From Pegoplata infirma (Eukaryota > Arthropoda > Insecta > Diptera > Anthomyiidae): DNA of 64,000 nucleotides. Positions 34,190-45,149 of this stretch are shown one piece after another. Numbering within the stretch: position 1 is the stretch's first letter; each line of letters begins with the position of its first letter. A program made the translations under genes and the position numbers. The notes beneath the pieces are model-generated. The model saw nothing but the letters and a program-made list of their open reading frames with translations, was not told the DNA's origin and ran no database searches. The stretch spans positions 50,554,313-50,618,312 of the forward strand of contig OY992537.1 of the NCBI GenBank assembly GCA_963921195.1, read 5' to 3'.

Positions 34190-36119
34190 CTTGTTTTTAT
34201 CAACAATTTTTTTATCGATTTTTTTTCTGAATTTTTCGTATTAAAGTTACAAAAATTGGTTTTTCATTAAATTTTTTTTTTATCAAAATAAATTTTTTTC
34301 ATCAAAAGTTTTATTTAAAAAAAAAAATGTTTTTTGGCTGGAGCCTATTTTCAAAAATAATGCAAGGACGCCACCTCAATTTGACTATATAAGCTAAAGA
34401 CTAACAAAAAAGAAAATAAGAATTACTGTTTTTATTTTTTTAAAACCAAAACGGTTTGCAACTTAGATTTGTAACTTGGATACTAACTCACCTGCTGGTG
34501 AATAAAAGCGTTTTTCACCAGATGGTGAATAAAACGTAACATAATTATTTTTCAAAAAAAAAAAAAATTAAGTTCGACTTGGTCGAATCTATAAATACCC
34601 TCCACAATGTCATCTGATAGTAATTTTCTAAAAAAATTTCAAAAAATTGCATCACAAATTTTTTATTAGAAATATATTATTTTGAGTAAAACTTTTTTTA
34701 ATCAATCAAATTTTTTTGAGTGTAAAATTTTTTTGACTGTCAGCATTTTTTGAGTGTGACATTTCATTAAAAAAAAAAATTATGTATACATTTTTTTTGA
34801 GTGTAACATTTTTTTTAGTGTAAATATTTTTTTTAGTGTATAATTTCGTTGAGTAACAAAATTACTTTGTAAAATATTTTTGTTGTTTTATACCTACATG
34901 CAATACAAAAAAAATATTTCACATACATATATCCCACTTTTTATTTTACTTCATTTGATTTTTTTTCCAAAAATTCTTACTATACACCGTTATATACAGT
35001 TACAAAAACAATATCAAAACAATAACAAATATTTACTTGTCTAACAACTAAACTCCACCCCACGACAAGAAAACAAACAACAACAAGTTTTAAAAAACTG
35101 GTATTTCACCATGCTTCTAAAACTTGTTTAACGAGTTTTCAACAGTTTAAGGTGAAACAAATCTGAAATTCAGTGCTTTGCTTATAACTTTTGAACCACT
35201 GAACCGATTTTGCTGAAATTCAAAACCAAACAGCCTTGGGGAACGGCAAATATATGTGCTAAGCTTCAGCCCCCTCAGAATTGTCTTTCGAAAGTTATAG
35301 TGGTTTTAATCTTGTAAATTCGAAAAATACCCTTGCCGAAATTTACTATTTTGCTCATAACTTTTGAACCACTTGACCGATTTCGCTAAATTGCAATACC
35401 AACCTGACCCGGTAAATGGAGAACATATTTGTCAAACTTCAGGAGCTTCCGTAAAGTCTTTCAAAAGTTAGCGTGTTTTCAACGGACAGACAGACAGACA
35501 GACGGACGGACGGACGGACGGACATCGCTAGATCGACTTAAAATCGATCAAGGATCATGAATATATATACTTTATGGGGTCCTAGACCAATATTTCGATG
35601 TGTTACAAACGGAATGACAAACTTATAAAAAAAAATTCTTATCAATTTTTTTTTTCACAAATTTTATTTTGATAAATTTTTTTTTATAAATTTCTTTTTT
35701 TTTATAAATTTTGTTTTTTTCATAATTTTTTTTTTATCAAATTTTTATTTTTATAATTTTTTTTGATTATTTTTTTTTATCAAATTTTATTTTTTTATCA
35801 ATTTTTTTCAAAATTTTTTTTTACCATTTTATTTTTCTATAAATCTTTTTTTTTCATCAAAAACTTTGTCAAATTTTTTTTCCACAATTTTTTTTTTGTT
35901 TATTAATTTTTTTTTTTTTTTTTTTCATGAAAAAATTTTTTTCATCAATATATTTATTTTCATTAATTTTTTTATAATTTTTTTTTTTTTCACTAATATT
36001 TTTTTTCTTCTCAAATTTTTTTTTCATTAAAAAATTTTTTTTTCATCAAAAAATTTTCATCAAACTTTTATTTTTCATCAAAAAATTTTTCTTTCACCAA
36101 AGCCACTTTCTTACCAATT
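34190..36119. repeat. Composite dispersed family, full-length-like copy
   Basis: Module order: T-rich ATCAAAATT tract; GGCTGGAGCCTATTTTC, GCAAGGACGCCACCTC, TGACTATATAAGC (34340-34390); AAAACCAAAACGG; the palindromic pair CACCTGCTGGTGAATAAAAG and CACCAGATGGTGAATAAAAC (34489-34545); hairpin at 34573; a duplicated body (about 35155-35305 and 35330-35480 share ATAACTTTTGAACCACT and AACTTCAG-type words); a GACAGACGGACGG run at 35494-35523; GGGGTCCTAGACCAATATTTC; then a (T)n ATCAAATTT minisatellite (about 35636-36100). Related copies are at 44520-45149, 54323-54690, 57150-57690 and 59500-62570. Confidence 0.65.
34573..34587. other. Terminal hairpin, A-T state
   Basis: TTCGAC, loop TTG, GTCGAA. It is followed by TCTATAAATACCCTCCAC. 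Third base-pair state at the same stem position. Confidence 0.85.
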
Positions 36120-36560
36120 CTAAAATTCATATGTAGAAATGTTCCATTTGTTTAACAAATGTACAAATAATAAGTGAGAGTGTTAAATTCTTCTGTGCCG
36201 ACTTTTTTATACTCTCCAAAATGTGAAAAAAAAAACTTTTTTGCACATAAGCAATACACTCATTTACCAAATTTACAGATCTTTTGGTTTAGACTGCATC
36301 TTGCTTTCCACAGACAGATGGACGGATGTATATAGCTAGATTGTCTTAGAAATAGATCAGTAGTATATAAACTTAATGGTGGTCCTCGACCGATATTTCA
36401 ATTCGTTTTGCATGGAATGACAAATAACATTATTTTTTCTAAAAAAAAAAAATTGCAAGTACACCCAAATTTTCAGAAAAACATTAACATGATTTAATGT
36501 TTTGGACTAGAGTACAAAATTTGCAGCCATTTTTTTTTTAAATGTTGTCTGCAAATTGAG
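36120..36560. repeat. Family module, inverted relative to 59500-59910
   Basis: AAATGTTCCATTTGTTTAAC, GTGAGAGTGTTAAATTC, CTTGCTTTCCACAGACAGAT, GGTCCTCGACCGATATTTCA and AACATGATTTAATGTTTTGG all recur in reverse order and orientation at 59500-59910. The hairpin here is degraded (AAATTCTTCTGTGCCGAC). Confidence 0.75.
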
Positions 36561-37586
36561 TCATATAAAGAAAGAACTAGAAACATATAAAAAAAAAACT
36601 TTCTTCTATTTCATCATTGTTTTATATTTAATTTAAAGTTGCTTGTTCTTGATCTTAAAATTTTTTTGCTAAGTGTAAATATGAGATTAAAAGAACTTAT
36701 GGCTTATGGTTTTTTAGCAAATCATTCCCAAACTGGTAAAACTTGTCCTTTTTTGACACTTTACGTGACGTGATAGATAAATTTGAGTGACGGTTTTGAA
36801 ATTAGGACACCAAAACCTATAAATTTTTTGTGACAAACCTCAGATTTGTAAAGTGATGTAACTCATACAATATTTATTTTTATTTTTTTTTTATAGAAAA
36901 CACTTTTAAAATTAAAAAAAATAATAATAATAATAAATGGTGTCATATTGCCTTCCAACACCCTGTTTACATAAAGTTTAATATTTTTACTTTGCCTAAA
37001 CAACAAGTATATAAGACAACTTCATCTCAAGTATATAAACAGTGAAATGGAATTAAAAAGTTTTTTTTTCGTTTTTGTTCTGTAAGTTGGTATTATTGTA
37101 CCATCTTTTTAGTCCTAAAAATAAGAAAAATAAAATAACATCAACAACAGCATCAGGCAACATCAAGGCACGTTCATCAACTAAAAAAATAAAATTCAAC
37201 TTTTAACAATAATGAACTGCAAAAAAATCTTTACTAAATAATCTGTCCAAGATTTAAAGGAACTGCAAATGTTAAGCAAAAAAAAAAAATAATTAAAAAA
37301 GTAATATACGAAGAACACCGGTCACATAATACCCTAGGCCTTTAGTTTTTAATATTGGTGGGATAAATTCCCAAAAATCAGTTCCAGTTCCTAACACGGG
37401 ACACCCATTCCTAACATCGAACTAAATTTAGAGGAGAAGGCTTATATTTATAGCTATTAGATTGATTTGAGAAAATATCGGTTGAAATTTTTAGGAATAT
37501 AGGAAATTGTATCAGACGGTAGAAAAAGTATACAAATTTTCTGTAGGAAATATCTTCGAATTTTTCGATATAAAAATTTTTCAATG
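36561..37586. other. Single-copy-like then decayed-satellite stretch
   Basis: About 36920-37330 (GGTGTCATATTGCCTTCC, AACAACAGCATCAGGCAAC) matches nothing else here. About 37460-37580 has weak satellite-like GAAAATATCGG / TTCTGTAGGAAATATC words. The short frames are not convincing. Confidence 0.4.
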
Positions 37587-38464
37587 CTCTCAAAAAAAAA
37601 AGATTTACTATTTTTTTTTTTTGCTAACGCTAGTAAGCTAACCTTTAGCAAATTTTAAGTTGAGATAAGCATGTTAGCAAAAATATTTTGTAAACTTCAT
37701 TTAGCGCATTAGAAATTTTAAACAAAATTTTAATTAATTTTTTTTGCTAAATTTAAAATTGAGTTGACCAAATTTTTACAAGCTTCTTTGCTAATATTAG
37801 CAAAAATAAACTGTATTTTTTTTTTTTAAGAAAACTTAAAATGGCGCTATCTCGGAAACTAAGCCAGATAGAGAAAATTGGAGGCCATTTTGGGTTCTCG
37901 GGCTCTCCATAGTATCGCCGGTCCTCTTCACATGTGTGGACCCTAATGGGCCCTAACTTTGGATCCAAAATAGTTAGAATTATCAGAGTTTTAAAATGCT
38001 CATATCTCGGTAAATATTGCAGACACAACAATAAGTCCAAAAGCATTTTTGTAGCCCTCAACACGTAGAACAAGACCGCAAAATAACCAAAAGCTCTCCG
38101 AGTAATATTTTTGAAGTTATCGACTCTTTTAATTCTCAAAACCCCAGTGATCCCCTAAAATCTCAAATCTCAAAAACTAAAAACTAATCTCAAAAACTAA
38201 GCAAGGTAGAGCGAAACGGACACAAATTTTTGATCTATGACGCTATTTAAGGAACCCAACTAGGTCTAGGGCCATCGGGATATGGACTTATAGGGTCCTC
38301 AAATGTGTATGAACTAAGTGGAAATAAAAAAAAATCAGTTAACTAATTTTTGGCAAAACATTTTTGCTAACTTTACCAAAAAAATTGTGGGTTCAAAACC
38401 AGGAAATTTTCTTGTAAGTTTACAAGCTTTTTTTGCTAACATAACAGCTTTTTTTTTTTGAGTG
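37587..38464. mobile_element. 0.88 kb CACTCAAAA element, copy 2 (both ends present)
   Basis: Left CTCTCAAAAAAAAAA and right TTTTTTTTTTTGAGTG, flanked by TG on both sides. Subterminal GCTAACGCTAG, GCTAATATTAGCAAAAAT and TTTTGCTAACTTTACC words surround a conserved interior shared with 19832-20686 (CTATCTCGGAAACTAAGCC, GTATCGCCGGTCCTCTTCAC). Reverse-strand frames of up to 128 codons exist in both copies but are disrupted differently, so I do not call a gene. Confidence 0.85.
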
Positions 38465-38886
38465 TGGAAAAAGTCTGAACATTTTTCTAAAGTATATTTT
38501 TCTACAGGAAAAATAAGAACTTTCTTTTGAAATAAAGTCTCAGAATGCAGGAAATTTGCTCAAAAGAGTAAAAACCTATTAAGTCAATATTTTTTCTAAC
38601 CTCAGGTATTTTCTATAAAAAAGTGCTTAAAAAAATAGTAGTAACAACTTTGGTGTAGAAAAAAATGTTCAGAATCTTAGAAGAACTTCTCTGTAGAAAA
38701 ATTTTTCAGAGTCCAAGTCTTTTCTAAGGAGAAAGTTTTTAGATTTTTTAGATTCTTATAATATTCTAAAAGAAAAAAAATGCCTGCAAATTTTGGACTC
38801 TTATCAAATCATGGGTGTACTTGCCACAGGATTTTTTTTAGAAAAAATTTTATTCATTTTTCATCTGTCAATGCATTGAAATATCG
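38465..38886. repeat. Decayed satellite-like sequence and family tail
   Basis: About 38470-38790 has irregular AGAATCTTAG / TTTTTCTACAGG words related to the 35-bp satellite. From about 38870 the family tail GAAATATCGGTCCAGACC begins and is interrupted by the hAT-type element. Confidence 0.5.
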
Positions 38887-39085
38887 GTCCAGACTAGAGT
38901 TTGCAAAACGATTAAAATCGTAATCGTAATCGCGATTAATCGCGCGAATTAATCGTAATCGTAATCGACAAAAAAATCATGCGATTACGAATAAAAATTT
39001 TATATGAAATACACTGTTTTTATAACGAATTTTAATCAGTTCCAAAAATTTTTGAAACCCATTTTGAAGTTTCTATTAAAACTAT

Positions 39086-39525
39086 TAGAGTCCGACCGAA
39101 ACTTAAAAAAAATTACCGCCTGGCATGAATAAAATTATTAAAAAGTTGTTAAAGATTAATATACAGCATATAATGCTTTTAAACCATAGAAATTGTTGTA
39201 TTTTTGAAAAAAAAAAATATGTTTTTTAAAAAACTTACAAAAAATTTTATATTTCATTTGCAGATTAGAAGAAAATAGTTTTTGAACTGAAACAGTTTTA
39301 CATTTATTGCATAAACTTGTAACATTTTCTTCAATTGAACTGAAACAAGTGTAATAAAATACGAAATCAAAAAATTCACCGACTTTTTTACATATTTTTT
39401 AAAATACCAAAAGGTTTCGGTTTCGGCTAATATTCGGCCAAAATTTTGCCGAATACCGAATAGAGGCCGAAACCCCATTATTCGGCCGAAACCGAGACCG
39501 AAACCGAATATTTGGTCGGACTCTA
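39086..39525. mobile_element. hAT-type MITE, 440 bp, nested
   Basis: Termini TAGAGTCCGACCGAAAC and the inverse TTTGGTCGGACTCTA, flanked by a perfect 8-bp duplication AAAACTAT (39078-39085 and 39526-39533). The right third is packed with CCGAAAC / TTCGGCC subterminal repeats. The 74-codon reverse frame over this part is a by-product. Confidence 0.9.
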
Positions 39526-40033
39526 AAAACTATTTATCAAAAAAACTAAATTAGTGTTAAAAACGATTACTTTCGGGACAATTTTAAACAAAAATCATTG
39601 ATTTTGGAATGTTAAATTTTAAACAAAAATCATTGATTCTGGAATGTTAAGTAGACCGGAAAGTTTTGATGGGTTGGCCCATGATTCATTTAACTTCTTT
39701 GCGATTTTTCTTTCCTTTTCTCGTAAAAGTCATTCAAATTTAAAGTAAAATATAAATTCTGATCTGAGTAAATTTAAAGAGGATTGTTTTAAAATATACA
39801 AAAGGCTTTGGTCAAAAAATTTGGACATGAAATTTTGTCAAAAAATTTGGACATGCAATTTTGTCAAAAAAAATAATTTTTTCATACTTTGACCGCTGCA
39901 CTATAGGAAATTTTACCCTTTTTTTGGCCAAAATTATTTACAGCCAAACGGCTAGACCGATTTGACTGATTTTTTTTATTTGACTTTTGGAAGACTCTTT
40001 AGAGGGAGGGAGTGACTCTTAAAGGTTTTCATA

Positions 40034-40196
40034 CACTCAAAAAAAAAAAATAGTAAAGTTACCTAAAAAATTACCTAATAATTAGTTCCAAACAGGGTTC
40101 CCTGGTTATAAGTTGCCGCATCTAAGATTTTTTAGATCCTTGATAGATTATATGGTTTTCTAAACTGTTTTTACAATATTTTTTTTTTTTTGAGTG
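40034..40196. mobile_element. MITE, 163 bp, TA target
   Basis: CACTCAAAAAAAAAAAATAG and the inverse TTTTTTTTTTTTTGAGTG, with TA on each side (40032-40033 and 40197-40198). It is inserted in the left part of the Transib-like element, making it the youngest layer of this nest. Confidence 0.9.
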
Positions 40197-40314
40197 TACA
40201 CTAACTTTCGAAGATAACAGTAGAAATTTATTTTAACAATGTTAAGAAGTGTCGAACAAATCTACTTTTTAATAAGGATTTTATTCAAAAATTTTATTTT
40301 TGAGTTCCAAGTCG

Positions 40315-41041
40315 TCAACTACATTTCAAAATGACACTACGGGCAGCCGTAGATGATGCAAGAGCTAGGGGCTCAATTTCTCTATTTAGATCTTTAGAGA
40401 TTTCTGCTGTAACTCGTATTTTTGTTCTCGCAGATTTTGACAAAAAAGTTAATTGCGGTCGCCCAGGTTTCGATTTAGTGGAGGCAGGCTGCGTTTCAAG
40501 TTTTTTTTAGCCAAGTATTGCCTTTAAGCCAAACAGCATGCTGTCTTTCAAAAACTTTCTAACTCCTACAACTTTTAATTCTTTTCATATTCATATTTGA
40601 AAAAAATATTCTTAATTCCTCCTTTATATATTGTTTAAAGTTTTCGAAACAATCACTCTCAGCAATGTATGAAAAGAAATGGTCCGAAATAGCGGCTCCA
40701 TATCCACCTCTGCTTTATTTCTCTCGCAATGTATTAAATAACTCTGAATTTGGCACTCAGTAGTCACCTGGAAAAATGGGTATAAAAAAAAAGTTTGCAC
40801 ATATCCGACCTTGAAATTTTTTAAATTCGGAAGGTAATTGATTGTCCTAGAGAACTTTTATGGTTTTATAGCTAACATATGCTATCATTTTTTTTAAAGT
40901 CAAAATAAAATTCCAATTCATACTTCAATAAGTTCATCTTAAGGTCACTTCAATTTTTCCAATAAAATCGATCTAATAGATGAGTTCACCAACATTTCAC
41001 TATTTATCATTAAAGTACTCACCTTTGACATTATTCTCCAT
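40315..41041 (-). pseudogene. Decayed two-exon gene of unknown function inside the Transib-like element
   Basis: On the minus strand, a short first exon (41041-41023, MENNVKG-) ends at a consensus donor GTGAGTA. An intron of 255 nt ends in a pyrimidine tract and CCAG (acceptor at 40769-40768). Joining the two keeps one frame through -GDY, stop, VPNSELFNTLREK, stop, then SRGGYGAAISDHFFSYIAES and CFENFKQYIKEELRIFFSNM. After a further stop comes VFERQHAVWLKGNTWLKK. A frameshift then leads into STKSKPGRPQLTFLSKSART, ISKDLNREIEPLALASST and a final stop at 40317. About 200 residues in all; the basic GRP-containing segment resembles a DNA-binding linker. I do not recognise the family. It could be the remnant of the element's own transposase N-terminus, or a captured host gene. 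Several stops show it is inactive. Confidence 0.55.
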
Positions 41042-42028
41042 TTTTTAGTTTTTAAAAACTATAAATTCTTAATATAAAAACTTTTGTTAGAAGCTATCAC
41101 AAAATTCGCTGCTCTCAATCGTTATTTTATAACTAAGTAAGAAATTGCAAGAAAAACTACTGATAAAGTGACAGTACATCAATTCTGTCGAAAAATTGAG
41201 AAAGAATTGTTTACTTTGTTAAGTTTTTTTTATATTAATGTGAAAAAAAATAATGTTTGCAAAAATTTTAATTTTGACTTTTGGCCAAAAAATGGGTAAA
41301 ATTTCCTATAGTGCGCTGGTCGACTAATGATGCCTTGCAAATTTTTTAAATAAATTTCTCACAATTAGCTCTTCACTGGCCATCGGCAGGTATTCTGACA
41401 CGACCCCGCAGAAATTTAGTTAACCTGAAGCAGCTTTTGGAAAGGAATCATGATCCAAAGAGCGAATCCAAATCAGTCACAGTATAGAGTACTCTTTAGT
41501 AGCAAAAATAGACAAAAGACAAACTAAAATCATATATCTTTTAAGCGCTGATTGAAGCACTCTTTGTAGAGTTTATTTAAGCGCAATAAAGATGTATTAA
41601 AATCTATTGTTTTTCTCCAAAAATCTTTTTGATCATTTAAAAAGTGTTGAAAATGTCAAAAATTAAAGAATGTATGAAATTTTATCAACAAAGAATTTTA
41701 ATTATAAGTTTAAAAAAAATCTTAACAAAAAATTCTCAAGGGCGCTCGAGGGTGACGATATACTAAAAAAAGAGACTGTGGTGCCAAAATCTCGAATAAT
41801 TTTTACTGGGAAAGTTCAAAAGCTTTTATTTTTTTTTTTTTTTTAAATAGTAGTTTTGGTTCTTTAAAATACGTTCTAAAATGTAAATTTCAAAAGATTT
41901 TTTTTTAGTATATTGCAACTCAAATTATTTAAAAAAATCGATTAATCGTAATCGCGATTAACGGCAATTTTTTTAATCGTAATCGCGGTTATGAAATATC
42001 TCGATTATTTGCAAACTCTAGTCCAGAC

Positions 42029-43116
42029 CCCATTAAGTTTCAGGCGTGGATCCAAGGGGGGGAGGAATAGGGGAAATAAAACAATAAAAAGAAAAGGAAG
42101 AGACGAAAAAGAAAAAAAGAAAAAGGAAGAGAAGAAAAAAAAAGACAAAAAGGAAGAGTAGAAAAAAAATTTCAGAATCTAAAAAATTTACTGGTATTTG
42201 TCTGAGAACCTCAAAAATTTTCTTATGGAAAAATGTTTTGACTTTAAGAAATTATCTATACCAAAAATATTAATGATTTTTTTAAGAGTTTTTTTTTTTT
42301 TTAAATCGGAGATTACTTGCAAATAATATAACAGAATCTGAATTTTTTCAAAGATTTTTTATTGGAAATCTAAAATTTTTTCTAAAAGATTTTTTTTTTT
42401 CAAATGTAAAATAATGTTTGCAATTAAAACTCGGTGAATTTAAAAACTTTGCTACGAAAAGTTTTTAGGTTTGGAGAATGCCTTGGATGCTAAAACAATG
42501 TTTAACAACAGATATGAATCAAATCTAAACTTATTGAAAGAACTTTTAGAATTATTTTTGTATAAGAAAAAATCTCGATTTACATATAATTTTTCATAAG
42601 AAACAGCATCGGAATCTGAAAAGTTCTAAAATAAAATTTGAAACTTGTTAGAACATAAAAATTTTCTTTAAGAAAATATGACTCAGATATTAAAAACATT
42701 TTTTTTTTTAGAATCTGATTTTTATCTACAAACACTGTATTAGAATCCGATAGGTTTTTGTTGAGCTTGTTTGCCGAAGAATCAGAAATATTTCTGAAGG
42801 AATTTTTTTAAATTCTTAAAACTATTTATTAAAAAAAGACTTTTCAAATAACAAACATGTTAAGGGCTGAAAGATTTTCTATTCAAAAAAGTCTTATGAT
42901 CCTAAAATATTTTAAAGCAAAAAATAAAAATTTTAATGACAAGAGTGATTTTTTTTAAAACCAGTTCTGAAATTTTTTATTTAGAACATTTTACATTCAT
43001 GTAAAATCTTGCACTGAATCCGAAAATGAAGTCCAAAGGTTCAAAAGTAGAACAATTTTTGGAATATTGCTAACTTTTCAAATTTTTAAAAAAGTGGTTT
43101 TACCTAAATATAAATA
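42029..43116. repeat. Purine tract and decayed satellite-like sequence
   Basis: About 42060-42165 is a GA-rich tract (AAAAAGAAAAGGAAGAG-type units). About 42170-42960 contains irregular satellite-like words (CAGAATCTAAAA, TTCTATACC, AGAATCTGA). No gene. Confidence 0.5.
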
Positions 43117-44522
43117 TTAGGGTGGTTCATAGAAACAAAATTTGGATTTTTGTACGGGCCAACAGGAATATATCGTCGCTGCTCCGTCGTGATTTGGTAT
43201 GTGACATTTTTGGATTTTTTTTTTATTGCATAATATGAAACCTCTATAGGGCATCCGTCTGCCCACTAAACCGTTTAGCGATATCTGGAATGGTTTGGAA
43301 GTTAGCAAAAGTAGCTATGTGAAATCCATATGTAAATGTTCCAAAAAAAAGTGGTATGTGTAGTTTAAAACCAGTTTTTGCTACGAAAACTTTTGCAAAT
43401 ATTAACATTTTTGCTTAAAATTTTTAACATAAGGGTTTTAGGCATGCTTTCATACTATACTATAAAATGAAGTATGAGATTACATTTTAAAGGCATGCTG
43501 CCATTATAAAAAAAACGATTTTTCGCGATTTTCAAAAAAAGTTATGTGTATCTAAACAGTTTTTTTTGCAGAAATTAATTACATACTTTAGTCTTTTCAT
43601 ACACATGAAATCAATTCGGAAAAATAATTATAGGGTTGCTAAAAAAAAAGCAAAATCATTAAAATATCACAAAAATCGCGATTTTTACCATTTTAACGCA
43701 AAAATGTTTACCCAAATTTGTACTATTATATCGTTATGAGTCTAATCCCCATTTCCCATACCAAACAAATTTGCATTTGTAAAAGAAGAATTTTTTTAAC
43801 AAAAAAACTGCAACAAAATGTGCATAACTTTAACGATGATTTCCATGAAAACTGTTCCATTGATTCAAAAACGGACTTCACCATTGAAATTAGCATGCCC
43901 CAATTATATAGAAATGATGGTCAGATCTCATGGCACAAATTTCAGTAACATTTTTTTAAGTAAAATTTTTTCGCTAAAAAAACAAAATTCATTGAAGCAA
44001 CTCAGCACTTGGATGCAGATTTGTACAAAATATGTGATTTAAAAGTGTATTTACTATCACTTTAATGAATATTACAAATTTTGCACTATTATCAAATTTT
44101 ATAACTTAAGTTCTTTGAACAATAACGGTCATGTGTATAAAAATGTCCAAAAATAAAAAAAATAATACCAAAAATGTTCCAACAAAATGTGTTATGTGTA
44201 GTTTTTTATGTAATTCGTTAATATCTTCGTTTTAGCTAAAAAATCATTCTTTTTTTTGTGGTACACATATATAAAACATCTTTATGTATTTTAAAGCCGC
44301 TTGACTTTTATAAAATATGGCAAAATGACAAAATAAAACGGTTTTTTTGCTCTCTTGAGAACTTCATTAAAAACACATACCAAATTACGACGGAGCAGCG
44401 ACGATATATTAAGCACCGTGAGAAAATAACACGTGATTTTTTTCAGAATTTTTCATCAAGATTTAGGGGCCGGGTGGCCCATTCAAAAATAAAAAAAGTG
44501 CCATATATGAACCAGCCTAATG
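43117..44522. mobile_element. 1.4 kb TIR element, no transposase seen
   Basis: Termini TTAGGGTGGTTCATA and the inverse TATGAACCAGCCTAA. A second inverted block of 37 bp with one mismatch lies further in: AATATATCGTCGCTGCTCCG at about 43166 and its inverse ending at 44408. The forward frames between 43718 and 44527 overlap each other and have no protein-like features. Confidence 0.75.
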
Positions 44523-45149
44523 AATAGTATTCATAGAATACAAAGGTATTTTTTGACAAAAAAGTTTTTGATGAAAAAAAAATTTTGAGAAAAAAAAAAA
44601 TGTTGATAAAAAAAAGAAATTTTTTTATGAAAACACAAAATTTTGATAAAAAAAATTTTTGATGAAAAAAAAATTATTAAAAAATAATTATTGACAATCG
44701 TTGCCTTACTAGTATAGTACAATTTCCTCGTCTTTCTAATTCACATTGTGGATAGAATCGAATATGTATTAATACTTTAGTTTGTGCAGAAACGATTTGT
44801 CATTAGACTCGTTTGCTACTTTGTAGTAAATCGTTTCTATTTTTGCTAAATAATCTTGACAATGGAATCTGACAAATTCCGAAACACGTGTCGATTAAGT
44901 CTTGCAAAAATGACCATCATAAATAAATTTAAAACAAAAAATAATTTTCTTGAAAATTATGCTATGAGAATATCATGGTTTTAATTAGTTAAGAAAATAA
45001 TGACCTCGAGCCAGAATAAACATCCTCAAAAAAATTAAAAAAAAAAAATGTGAAAAAAACATACTGATTTAAGAAAATTTTATGATGAGAAATAATTATG
45101 TTAAGTTTTATTCACCAGCTGGTAAATTTTTATCAAAGCTTTAAAGCTA
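44523..45149. repeat. Composite family fragment
   Basis: A (GATGAAAAAAAAATTTT)n-type tract (about 44560-44700) is followed by a segment (about 44775-44885) that recurs inverted at about 58070-58190 (GAATCTGACAAA, ATAATCTTGACAATGG). The fragment ends with GTTTTATTCACCAGCTGGTA. Confidence 0.6.

Larger units (their letters stand above)
39899..41313 (-). mobile_element. Transib-like element, 1.4 kb, 5-bp target duplication
   Basis: Both ends read CACTATAGGAAATTTTACCC inward, then N, then TTTTTTGGCCAAAA: a 35-bp TIR with one mismatch. CGCTG flanks both sides (39894-39898 and 41314-41318). A related uninterrupted site, TTGTCCGCTGGTTGCCGACT at about 15466, confirms the insertion and the duplicated bases. 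A CACTATA-type terminus with a GC-rich 5-bp duplication fits Transib, the superfamily related to RAG1, better than any other class I know. It carries a decayed spliced gene on the minus strand and a later MITE. Confidence 0.75.
38895..42020. mobile_element. hAT-type element, 3.1 kb, perfect 8-bp target duplication, nested insertions
   Basis: Termini TAGAGTTTGCAAAACG at 38895 and the inverse TTGCAAACTCTA at 42020 are flanked by GTCCAGAC on both sides (38887-38894 and 42021-42028). The 8-bp duplication and TAGNGTNTGCAA-like terminus are hAT hallmarks. Multiple CGTAATCG / CGATTA subterminal repeats lie inside each end, as expected for transposase-binding arrays. No hAT transposase frame survives. 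The target is the common family tail (ATATCGGTCCAGACCCCAT). It contains a second hAT-type element and a Transib-like element. Confidence 0.9.

Noticed and set aside
33855..34244. 129-codon plus-strand frame
   Set aside because: It runs through a hairpin-terminated repeat and poly-T, and the C-terminal part is low-complexity F and L.
37753..38139. 128-codon minus-strand frame, similar to a 90-codon frame at 20010-20282
   Set aside because: Similarity comes from the shared repeat. The two copies break the frame at different points, with no recognisable domain.
39415..39515. Telomere-like repeat (CCGAAAC / TTCGGCC words)
   Set aside because: It is bounded by hAT-type TIRs with a perfect 8-bp duplication and is best read as subterminal repeats.
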